Under the pieces are notes generated by a model. It ran no database searches, was not told where the DNA came from, and saw nothing but the letters and a program-made list of their open reading frames with translations. This document shows positions 49,423-59,685 of a stretch of 64,000 nt of DNA, piece by piece. Position 1 is the first letter of the stretch; each line of letters opens with the position of its first letter. Origin of the DNA: Bryum argenteum (Eukaryota; Streptophyta; Bryopsida; Bryales; Bryaceae); assembly GCA_037043015.1 (NCBI GenBank), contig CM073328.1, forward strand, positions 10,699,495-10,763,494. The letters run 5' to 3'. The translations under genes and the position numbers were made by a program.

Positions 49423-50080
49423 GAGCATGCCCAACCCTGTGCGGCAGGCCGGGCCGCTCCATTGGGCGAAAACCTCACACGCTCCGCTCGGCCGGGCGTA
49501 GTACCTCCACCCCACGCCGCAAACTAGGCCACAATAAAAGGCCGCAAACTAGGCCACAATAGAAGGCCCCTCACCAATTACAGTTGCTGACAAGTAGATA
49601 GTAATAGATACTATTCTTTGCCAATGAACTCTCCGCCATGTGGCACTCTTGCAATGGTTAACCCCTAAAGGTCCAAGAAAGCAAAAACTGCTTTTTGAAG
49701 TCCAAAATTCAGCCAACTTTGACCATTATAATCTCACAAATGAAGAAGAATCAACGGTTCAATTTCGGCAAGTGAGTGGAAGGTTGAGTTAACTTCAAGA
49801 TCCTACGGTTGGATCTTCCAAATAATTCTTATATTAAAAGTTTTTAGGCCTGAAGTAAGGGAATGTCCATTTTTACAATTTTGCACCAAGAACCTTTAGG
49901 GGTTAATGGAAACGCTAAACTATGAATGAAGGCACATGATAACTTGGAGTTATGGTGTGCTAGAATTTAGGAGACTCCAAACCCTCTTGACCGGGTTACA
50001 CGGATAGTGTGTGGGCTGGGGCTCTTCACACACCAAATTTGGCTCCACTCTCCGGCCCACAGTGCGGGCTGGGCATGCTC
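49423..50080. mobile_element. PIF/Harbinger-like MITE interrupted by a smaller element
   Basis: Ends GAGCATGCCCAACCCTG and GGGCTGGGCATGCTC are inverted repeats flanked by TTA (49420-49422 and 50081-50083). Removing the nested 49658-49906 element leaves about 410 bp, close to the sister copy at 45121-45499. Confidence 0.85.
49658..49906. mobile_element. 249-bp nested MITE with TTAACCCCTAAAGG ends
   Basis: The left end TTAACCCCTAAAGGT is reverse-complemented at the right end (ACCTTTAGGGGTTAA, with one added change inward). It lies inside a PIF/Harbinger-like MITE. The uninterrupted sister copies read CCAATGGTTAACGG (reverse complement of 45283-45296) and CATTGGTTAGTAGG (45768-45781). The insertion therefore duplicated TTAA, or equivalently TA with ACCCC...GGGGT ends. 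Confidence 0.88.
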
Positions 50081-50083
50081 TTA

Positions 50084-50724
50084 GAGCATTCCCACCCATA
50101 ATGCCCTGAACTGAAAAAAGGATGAATAGTAGTTCAGTTCAGGGCGGAAATGCCCCACCAATCGGCAAATCCCCCGAACTGAACTACTATTCATCGTTTT
50201 TTTCCAGTTCAACCTGCAAATGCGAGCCCTTTTGCAGGGAAGAAGGTGAACCTAAAAACCGAATACGACGAAACCCATGTTCGTGCTGGCCGATGCTCGT
50301 TTTGGGGAGCAATGGCACAATTGCGAGTGGTCAAAATTTTATCTCAACCATGCTTTTTCACCCACCCTAACCTCAATCATGAGGTCATGGGTGGGGCTCC
50401 TCCTCCGCCCTGACGATTCAGGGTGACTGAATTGATGATTTCAGTTATCCCTTAAACGTCATATGCTTTCCTGATACCACACCCAAAATCTCCTTTAAAC
50501 TCCATTTTAGCATTATTCTATTTTTGATTTGCTTGAACTCTATTCTAAGAAAGTATAGATCTCTTTAAGGTGCTCAGTTTGGAATTCTAAAAAACTCATT
50601 TGGTACAATGGAGTGTAAGTTATGAGCAAGATTCTCTAAAAAAAAAACCCAACCCCTCGGGCTGGGTCTGACGTTTAAGGGTTATTGAGTTCAGTTCAGG
50701 GCGCCCCCATGGGTGGGCATGCCC
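50084..50724. mobile_element. PIF/Harbinger-like MITE, third family, abutting the previous one
   Basis: Ends GAGCATTCCCACCCATAATG and CATGGGTGGGCATGCCC are inverted repeats, with TTA at 50081-50083 and 50725-50727. Inside the left end, GAACTGAACTACTATTCAT (50172-50190) pairs with ATGAATAGTAGTTCAGTTC (50122-50140), giving an inner hairpin. Confidence 0.85.
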
Positions 50725-51056
50725 TTAAATAACAGATTTCTTTACACCAGTTCACTCTAAAACCCTAAACATAAGAAAGGATCTTTTAGGCTCTAACCCT
50801 AAAAAGTACAAGTACAGAGTGTCCTCCTTCTAGAACAAGCGCAACAGACCTTCATTCACGGTAGCAGCAGTCAATGCTATTAAGGTGAAGTACGACGTGT
50901 ATTGCGGCACCTGATCCCATCCCTCTTTTCAATGATGAGACCAACAGCACCTAAATCCGTTCAACCCCACCCACACTAATAAATACCGCCCACGAAGAAA
51001 AAAACAAAACAAAGCCACCCACAGTAATAAGCACCCCACAGTAAAAAGAATCCCCG

Positions 51057-51305
51057 GAGTGCCGTGCTCAAGAGCTCCACTTTCCCACACGAGGCCGATG
51101 AATCCCTTTACTTCCTTTCGAGGACCAGGCCGATGAATCCATGACGTCAGCAATCCGTTCGCTACCCACACTAATTAGCATTCCGCGCTAAAGTGAAAAG
51201 CAAACAAGGAGGAGTGCCGTGCAGGGGAGCTCCACTTTCCCCACACGAGGCCGATGAAAGCCTTTCCTGTTCTTTGGGGGGGCTGGGTCGATGAATACAT
51301 GACGT
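51057..51305. repeat. ~155-bp tandem duplication in the flippase promoter
   Basis: Blocks GAGTGCCGTGC, GAGCTCCACTTTCCC and CACACGAGGCCGATGAA occur at about 51057-51100 and again at about 51211-51257. Each unit ends with GATGAATNCATGACGTC. The palindromic TGACGTCA of the first unit (51141-51148) is a known bZIP (TGA/CRE-type) site. Confidence 0.75.
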
Positions 51306-51855
51306 CCGTTTGGTGGCATGTCGCGAAGCATGCGTGCGTGAGCCGCCCCGTCCGATCCCGCCCCGCCTCCGCGCACGGCGCTCAGTCCGCCATAGCTGGA
51401 GGGACTCCTAGTATAATCATACTATAGCTAGATACACTCTCTCTCGACAGCCTCGCAGTCAGGTGAGCCCTGGCTGGAACCTTTGGCTCGCTGGCTCATG
51501 GAAAAAAAAAAGAAGGGCTGTTTCTCACGAAGTTGCCACCCGATGCTCAGTCCCTTCGCACGCACTTGCTCCAATTTTGAGTTTTCAACTGCCTTTCCTC
51601 CTTTCCCTCCCGCCCGTTCGCACTCTCACTCTCATATCCGACACTCGAATCTGCGGTTCAACTGTCAACGCTCGCTCTGACAAAGATTGGGCTTGAATTT
51701 ACCGGTACGCGTACGAGGGAGATTCAGGAATCATGTGTGCGAGGTAGATTTAGGATTTTTTTGTGCGAGGGAGATTCAGGAATTCGTTGATTTTCGTGAA
51801 TGCGGGGAGATTGGTTTGTAAGTTCTTGAGATTTTTGTGGTTTAGGAGTTCTTTT

Positions 51856-52160
51856 TTTCTGGAGGAGCTAAGATTCTGCGATTGCTGCGGGAGGTGTTCG
51901 TTTTAGTAGTTCGCGGCGGTGTTTAGAAGAATTCGTGTTTATATATTTTGAACCGCGCTGAATCTGTGAGAGCGAGGGAGCTTGTGCTGGTGATTGAGAG
52001 GTTTAGTCTGGAGGAGTTGAGATTCTGCGATTGCTCCTGGAGGTATTCGTTTCTGTAGTTCGCGGCGGAGTTCAAAGAAATTCGTGTTTTTGAATTTTGA
52101 GGCGCGCTGATTTTTTGAGAGTGAGGGAGGAGCTTTTGAAGTAGTTTGAGAGTTTCGGTG
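51856..52160. repeat. ~150-bp tandem duplication in the flippase 5' leader
   Basis: TCTGGAGGAGCTAAGATTCT, GCGATTGCT, GTAGTTCGCGGCGG and GAATTCGTGTTT near 51858-51940 recur as TCTGGAGGAGTTGAGATTCT, GCGATTGCTCC, GTAGTTCGCGGCGGAG and AAATTCGTGTTTTTGA near 52007-52095. They lie about 400-700 bp before the ATG, in a probable leader or leader intron. Confidence 0.75.
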
Positions 52161-52553
52161 ACAGATGCGTTTGTTTAGTTCCTCGGGATTACTTCTTGGA
52201 AGTAGTATGTTGTTGTCGGCTGGAGTTGGTGTCTTTGAGAGTATCGGTTTTTGGAGATGTGGCAGTTTGTTACAGTGGGAGCAGTATTGTTTTTGTAATA
52301 TAGACACTGTTAGTAATGGTTTTGGAGGTGTACAAATTATGTGACGTTGAGGTGCGGCTCTTCTACTGAGAGAGATTAAAGTGTGTTTGTGCATGTCTGC
52401 AGTGAATTTTGAGATTTTCATCGACTTTTGGCGCAAATGTATGTGGATTGTACGTTTGATGGATCCGTAGGATTAAAATGTGGAGGTTTACGGAAACGGA
52501 ATTTTAGTGGTGAATTGGTGAAGGAAGCATAGTGAAGTGAATTATACTCAGAA

Positions 52554-55500
52554 ATGGTCAGCAAAATGAAGCTCTGGAAAAGGAAGAGGGGGCGGAGTTC
52601 TGGAGCGGTGAATGGCACGGTAGCGATTAGTCCTGATGAAGATTCCCGGACGGTTCATTGCAATCGGCCCGATCACGGGGTATTCAGGTGCGCATTTCTC
52701 GAGGTTTTTGAATTCTTGGAGTTCTGGAAGAACAGGGACTAATAAGAGGCTTTTGATTGTGTAGCTATGTTGGCAACCGAACCTCGACACGGAAGTATTC
52801 ATGGTGGAGCTTCGTGCCGCTGGCGTTATTTGTTCAGTATCAGAGAGCAGCTTACTGGTATTTTACTGCTATGGCCGGTCTGTCTTTGGCGCCATTCGCG
52901 CCCTACAGCGCTGTCAGTGTGTGGTTGCCTCTCATTTTCGTCCTAGTTCTGGGCCTCCTGCGAGAGGCTTGGGAAGATTTGCGTCGCGCTAGGGGTGACA
53001 GGGAGCTCAACAACAGACCTATTGAAGTCCATAATGGGAACGGGCAATTTGTGGAGCGGAGGTGGAGGGATTTACGTGTCGGAGACCTTGTGAGAGTGAA
53101 AGATGGTGACTATTTCCCGTCTGACTTGTTAATCATCTCTTCAAGCGGACCTGATGGCATCTGCTATGTGGAGACAATGAACCTTGATGGGGAAACTAAC
53201 CTGAAGGTGAGGTTCAGTGAATTCGTCGATAAGGATAGAAGTTTGTGAATCGTTTCTTTAGGTCTTTGCTTTTCTGAATAGGAGTTTCTTCCCTGACTTC
53301 GGTGCACCCATCACTACGCAGGTTAGACAGGCGCTGGAGGTGACATGGGGAGTTGACGGGAACGATGAAAATAAATTGAGAGATTTTAAGGCGGAGTTGT
53401 TGTGCGAGGGTCCCAATGCATCCCTATACACATTCTCGGGGCGTCTCAAGATTGACGATATTGAGATACCAGTTGGGCCTCCTCAATTGCTGCTGCGAGA
53501 CTCCAGCCTTCAGAATACGGGAAGCGTGATGGGCGTAGTGGTGTATACGGGTCATGAGACGAAGTCAATGCAGAATGCCACACCTCCTCCGACGAAGCGC
53601 AGTCGGGTTGACCGCTATTTAGACAAAGTAATCTGGATGATGTTCGCTCTGCTCCTTGCCATGGCTATCTTCACTGGCGTATACATAAGCCTTCGGACGA
53701 AGACTCAGGGCAGAGATTTTTGGTACATGCGGCCGACTGAGAGCAATCCGTATTACAATCCCAACAAGGCTGCCATTGTCGGCATTATAGGTTTCTTCAA
53801 TGGACTCGTGCTGTATGGGTATCTGATTCCCATTGCGCTGTATGTGTCACTGGAGGTTGTTAGAGTGGCTCAAGCTCTGTTCATCGTATACGATGCGGAA
53901 ATGTACGATCCGGCCACGGACAAACGCGCTAGGGTGAAGTCGCCAGGTTTGAATGAAGAGTTAGGTCAAGTTGACACTATATTTTCTGACAAAACAGGGA
54001 CTCTGACTAGCAATCAGATGGACTTTTTCCGTTGCTCAATTCAAGGGATTTCATATGGGCAAGGGGCGACGGAAGTCGAGAGGGCGGCGGTGAAATTGGG
54101 CATGCCCATTGCACCCTCTCCGCGTGATCCGAAATCCGAGAGACAGCCGAGCATCCAGAGCGATGACGGAGTGAATACCAATACTGATGATCTAGGACCT
54201 GACAACAATCCCTACAAAGAGAAGGGGTTCAATTTTTATGATGACCGTCTTCTTGGAGGGAAATGGATGGAAGAAAGGAATTCCGAAACGATTCGCTTTT
54301 TCTTCGAAACTCTCGCTCTCTGCCACACAGCCATTCCGGAGGGTACTCCGGAGCAGCCTTCTCAGATGCGATACAGGGCGGAGTCACCAGATGAAGCTGC
54401 TCTGGTTGTCGCCGCCAAGCAGTTCGGGTTTTACTTCTACAAGAGAACCTCTACAACGTTACACGTTAGAGAGAGTTTGAGACATGACGAGACTCCCAAG
54501 GATCAAGTCTATCAGCTCCTGAATGTGCTAGAGTTCAACAGTGTTAGAAAACGTATGTCTGTCATTGTTAGGTTTCCTGACGGCCGCATACTACTTCTAT
54601 GCAAAGGAGCTGATACCATGATCCTTCAGCGCGTGGATCGAAAAAACAGTGGCCCCACTACCGAGACATTCCGACATCTGAAACAGTTTGGGGAAGTTGG
54701 CCTTCGAACCCTTTTAGTGGCTTACAAGCATCTAGATGAGGAAGAGTACCGGAGTTGGAACGTTAAATTCGCGGAGGCCCGAGCCATAATAGGCAAGGAG
54801 AGGGAATTGCGATCGGAGGAGTTGGCGGAAGAGATTGAACAGGGTCTCACTGTCATTGGTGGCACTGGAGTCGAGGATAAATTGCAAGAAGGAGTTCCAG
54901 AGGCAGTTGATCGTCTTGCTCGAGCAGGCATTAATATTTGGGTTTTGACGGGTGATAAGGTGGAAACGGCGATCAACATTGGCTATGCATGCAGGTTCGC
55001 ACCCTGTGCCTCGATCATTTGTTCGTTTCCATTCTGTAGTGGACGGAATGTTTAAAGATTGCCATTTTTTCCACTGTACCTTCGAGGACCAGCCTGTACG
55101 ATGACAACGTTTCTTGCTACATGTATTCGCTGATGTTTTTGTTGGCAATCACCTTACTGATCGTGGGGCTCCTACGGGTGTGCAGCTTATTGAGGAAAGG
55201 TATGGACAATCTAATTGTCAGCTTGGAGGGTTCGGATGCTCGTGCAATCGAAGAACGAGCAGAAAGAGAGGGTTGGTCGCGGGACAAAATATCCGAGGTT
55301 TGTGTCTGTTATCCGTGGCCTAAGTTTCTATTTGGACACCTAGCTTGGATAAGAACGGGAGTGTGCATTTGAGTTTATTTCCTTTCAGCCGTAGTTCTGA
55401 TATGAGATCGCTTGTTTTATCAGGGGCAAAAGAATTTCATTTTGAAGAAAATAACAGATGCTTTAGAATTGGTGTCGGGAGGACGTGCAAATCTTCGTGG

Positions 55501-57292
55501 GACAAGCACCAGAAAAGACGAGGAAAGAAAGAGCTTTTCTGATTCTTTGCAGAGTGCCCTTTCCGGCAACTTGAGCAAAAATAGTGCGCAATATCTCTCG
55601 CGAAATGGGAGTAAGAATGTTGGAACTCTGTCTCGTAATGCTAGCGCCGGCGGTCCAGCGTTGGGGCGCAATCCGAGCGTCACTGCTGGTCGTCACTCTC
55701 GCAATCCAAGTGTTGAGATGCTATCTCTGATGGATGGTCAGAGAGTGGGTGCAAATGGCGAAGGTTTGGATCAGAGAGAACGGGCAATCAGCAGGGACAA
55801 TGTATTGACACGTTCCAGACTCGCGCAATCTGCTGAGCCGCGTGAATACGCGCTTGTTATTGACGGCCAATCTCTAGCTTACATTCTGGCAGACGAAGCT
55901 CTTCAAGAACAATTTTTGCAAGTTTGTATCAATTGCTCCTCAGTTCTATGTTGTAGAGTGTCACCCCGGCAGAAAGCCCAGGTCACCACTCTTGTGCGGA
56001 AGGGACTTGGACAGCATCGGCTGTGCCTGGCAATTGGAGATGGCGCTAACGACGTGGGAATGATTCAAGCTGCCAATGTTGGTGTTGGTATCTTGGGCGT
56101 GGAAGGGGCTCAGGTGCAACCCTTTCCCTGAACTAAAAGTGTCATTTACATCATCACATAAATCATGCCTTCTGAAGTTCTCGTATGCGAATGTTGGTAT
56201 TACATCAGTTGCGAAAGTGCATTCGAGGAAATTGGATCCAATCCTGACAGTCTGGTGTTGTGTTCAGGCGGCAATGGCAGGTGATTTTGCTATTGGGCAG
56301 TTTCGGTATCTGGAGCGCTTATTACTAGTACATGGACGATGGTGTTACCGAAGAATATCTCTCATGGTAGTACCCTTTTCATTGCTCCCCTTCATTACAC
56401 ATTACACAGAGTCCCAGAGTCGGCATATTATATCACGTACATTCACGAAGCGGTTCTAGTGCCGATATATTGCATGATGCGATTAGCCTTTTTATGCGGT
56501 AATCAGTTGTCATTTGTTATCGAGTACCCTGAATTTGTTGCTAATTGTGTGATTGTGGCCTTTCAGATTCTATACTTCTTCTACAAAGTGTGCATGATGG
56601 GCTGGATAGCATTTTACTCCAACATCTTCGCATACTTCGCGGGAAACCCGCTGTACAACGACTGGTATGCGTCGTTCTACAATACGGTGTTTACGTCGGT
56701 CCCCATTGTGGTGATTGCCATCCTGGACCAGGACGTCACCCCCGCTGAGGCATTCCGGAACCCGCAGCTCTACGGATCTGGGCAGCGAGGTGAGCTGTTT
56801 AACAAGAGATCTATCATGTGGTGGCTGTCGCTTTCGCTCTACCATTCAGCTGTCATTTTCTTCTTCCCGCTCATCGTCTACTCAGGTTTGAGTGCTTTCC
56901 GACCTGGCGGCCAAGTGGCTGCCGCGCAGGAGTTCGGAGCCGGCATGTTCACGGTGCTGGTGCTTGTGCCGAACTTGCAAATCTACTTGGCGTTTCACTA
57001 CTTCAACTGGATCCATCATGTAACCATATGGGCGAGCATCGTCAGTTGGTACTTGTTCATAATCATATACGGTGCTCTTCCCGTGTCTTGGTCCACCATT
57101 GCATACAAGGAGTTTGTGGAAGTGTTGGCCCCTACGGCCAGTTACTGGTTGTTGCAGCCCCTCGTGGTCATGGCAGCCTTGTTACCAGACATCTTGTTTA
57201 GGAGCTTGAAATGGGTTTACTTCCCATCGGATTACCAAATTGTGATTGAGCAGAGTAAGCGAAGAGGAGGCCCTCGTGATCGTCAAGTCTAG
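52554..57292 (+). CDS. ALA: P4-type phospholipid flippase ATPase (ALA4-12 type)
   Basis: Seven coding exons (52554-52687, 52765-53206, 53322-54994, 55186-55297, 55424-56113, 56268-56366, 56567-57292) give 1291 residues with consistent phases. The N-terminal [28 protein letters not shown] and VRQALEVTW are typical of the ALA4-12 subgroup. Catalytic features are the phosphorylated Asp of DKTGTLT (about D415), SPDEAAL (about 546), KGAD (about 620), LTGDK (about 736) and GDGANDVG (about 992). The membrane half carries [15 protein letters not shown] (the P4 PISL helix, here PIAL) and [21 protein letters not shown]. Known role: with an ALIS/CDC50 subunit it moves aminophospholipids to the cytosolic leaflet. 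Exon 4 was started at GTGTGCAG|CTTATTG rather than an upstream AG because this restores [11 protein letters not shown]. An insert of roughly 80 residues more than usual, with four RN[GAP]S motifs, lies at about 802-928. Confidence 0.93.
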
Positions 57293-59685
57293 CTAGCTAG
57301 GTAGGTCTGTACCATATCGTAGTAGAAATTATTTCCTCCATTGTTCTCCTTCAATGGGGGCAGTTTCTTCTTCAAGATTCTTCTTGGAGGGGGCCTTCGC
57401 CATTCAGTAAGCTGATGGTGGTGGTGTGAAGTCAAGCCTGCTAGTGTTCTAGCAGGTTTTAGCAAGAGTGGGGGGTAGCCTCTGTTCAATTTTGAGCATC
57501 AGTCATGTAGGTTTTTCCCCCTTTGTACCATATCCAAATGAGGTATATTTCGTCAGACAGGCCTCGAATCGGAGCCGTCTTCATCACTGAAAACTGTGTT
57601 TTTTGCCGCGATTCATGTAGTTTGAGCAGGGAATCAACACTTGCAGCTTGGTCCGGATGGGAGGCAATTGCGGTGCAAGCCTTGGGGTACGTTCCACCTT
57701 ACTAGTACAGATTCATAAGGGCCAAAGCGAAATTTAAATTCGATAGTCAGTCTCAGAGTGAATGTTGACAGTAAAATTTCAATTGCGTTTGCGACCGTGT
57801 TCAGCAAGTCATTTGACCAACTAGAGAAGGATTCGATCCTTACTTTAGGGATCTTGGAGTTGAAGACTAACACCATCAAGAAAAGATAAACCATCTAGTG
57901 TGGGTTCACAACACCTGCTAAATCTCGAAATGTTTATGGAGCTCAATTACAGGTCAAGCTCATGCTAACTTGAGACTTGCTTGGTGTGCTTGTCAAAGTT
58001 CCGTCCTTTCTTGGAGGTCTCATTTTCGCTTCTTCCAACCAACTTAAGTCTTTCAGTGGATACAACCACTTGGTTGTTGACTTTTGTGTATCTAGTCAAC
58101 ATTGCAATCACCAATTTGGGGTATAAATTTGCAGCAGAAATTGTCTTAATTCATCGAAGAATTTCAAAATTTCATGAAGAAGTTTTTTGTTACCGGAAGA
58201 AATGATTGGTATTATCTTTGAATGTTATTGGTTACAGTTCACTGCATCGACTAGAATGTCATGGGGGCAGTCCAGTTTATACGATGTTTTTTTCAGAAAG
58301 TGCCTCTGAATTCATATTTCAATTGGTGAAATCATCCTAGTACAGAATAGTTTTTTATACAGAATTTTAATTTCAACCATGCACTTGTATATGTTATAAT
58401 ATATTAATATTTCATCTACTTATTCTACTGTAAAATCCTGGACGTATTCTAAAATAGATATACTTTACATGTTTCCCTATTCTTGGATCTTGGATCCTGG
58501 AAAATTATCCTTCGTCTTATTATGTTATCTGTAGGCGCTCGATCACCTCAAATCAAGGGTGGAGCAGAAGAGGGTTTTTGTTACAACACCTTTTTCCCCA
58601 ACCTCCTTGTCACCTATGGTGTGGGTTTTGTTCGATGGTGTGAGGTTACGAGTTTGAGACCATTCCTGAGCATGGTTCAATAATACTTCACTTGAGATAG
58701 CCCCCACATAGCCTTGTTGAATCATCATATAACCTTGGAGGGCCCAACCACAAAAACAAGCAACTCTAAATTTGCCAACCCAAATTTGTCAAGCATTAGA
58801 TTATAAACTTTTGCAATAAGGATAAGCAAGTGTATTGAGTTACTAAGATGCTAATAGGAAATTCTTAAGCTTCATCTTTTAAAATAGTCATATCACCTAT
58901 GCTATCAAACTTGAGCTTGCACTGGGCACCAAATTTTACGCACATAATCAAAATTTAGGTACACTAAATTTGATAATTAGTGTTAGATTATTATAAGATT
59001 TGAAGATGCTATAAGTTTTTACTTTTGTTTAAAAAAATTTACCAAGAGCATTGATTTTGATACTATATAAAGACCCCCATCTTGGTCAATATAATGGGTA
59101 AAATTATTGAACAACAATAAAAACTTATAACATGTTTATGTAAATTAGAGTATCTAACACTAATTATCAAATTTAGTGTAGTGAGAATATGTTAGAGCAT
59201 GATCTTTAGAAAGTTGGAATATGTCTAGAGCATCCTCAAATGGCTAGACGGGTGAGACTAGCTACATATAAGGGGAGAAAGTGTCATTTTCTTTTCCCAG
59301 TGGACCCGCTATTGGACTCACCACCGTTTGTGGCATGCCAAAAGAGGGGCCTTTGATCCGTGCATGGCCACACACAACTCTCACTCAAACGCATTATCAT
59401 CTTGAGTTAATTATGCACTTAATTTACATATATACATCACATGTTTTACAGTAAAATTTAGTCGGTAGAACGTTAAAAAAATATATTTCCTACATTGAGA
59501 ATAAGATCAAAACAAAAAGTTCACATTATAATCGATAGCTCAAAGTCCACATTTCAAAAATTACTTATACAACCATAATACATCGTTTCATCATTGAGGC
59601 TTTCACAAAATCCATCTACACAATTTCACAAAACCATGTTGCAATCATTTTTGCAACAATATTATTTCCTGACTTGAGAGTCTTT
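57293..59685. other. Convergent spacer with one MITE
   Basis: The flippase 3' UTR probably occupies the first few hundred bases. The remainder is AT-rich, with an inverted-repeat element at 58962-59178 and a GAGCATCCTCAAATGGC fragment near 59230 that may be a truncated PIF-type MITE end. No gene was recognised. Confidence 0.55.
58962..59178. mobile_element. 217-bp MITE with perfect 27-bp inverted ends
   Basis: The left end starts CACTAAATTTGATAATTAGT and the 27-bp arm is exactly reverse-complemented at 59152-59178. TA flanks both sides (58960-58961 and 59179-59180), which fits a Tc1/mariner-type element. The CACTA-like first bases are probably coincidental. Confidence 0.8.

Noticed and set aside
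54995-55185. Alternative flippase exon beginning at the AG before CTGTACG (about 55092)
   Set aside because: It is open and in phase but would insert a hydrophobic stretch absent from the family between GYAC and SLLRKGM.
56076-56459. Open frame through the intron between flippase exons 5 and 6
   Set aside because: It does not continue the conserved [25 protein letters not shown] order; the spliced form does.
58962-59178. CACTA-class element because the ends begin CACTA and end TAGTG
   Set aside because: Only 217 bp, no subterminal repeat cluster, and the flank shows TA on both sides rather than a 3-bp duplication; Tc1/mariner-type fits better.
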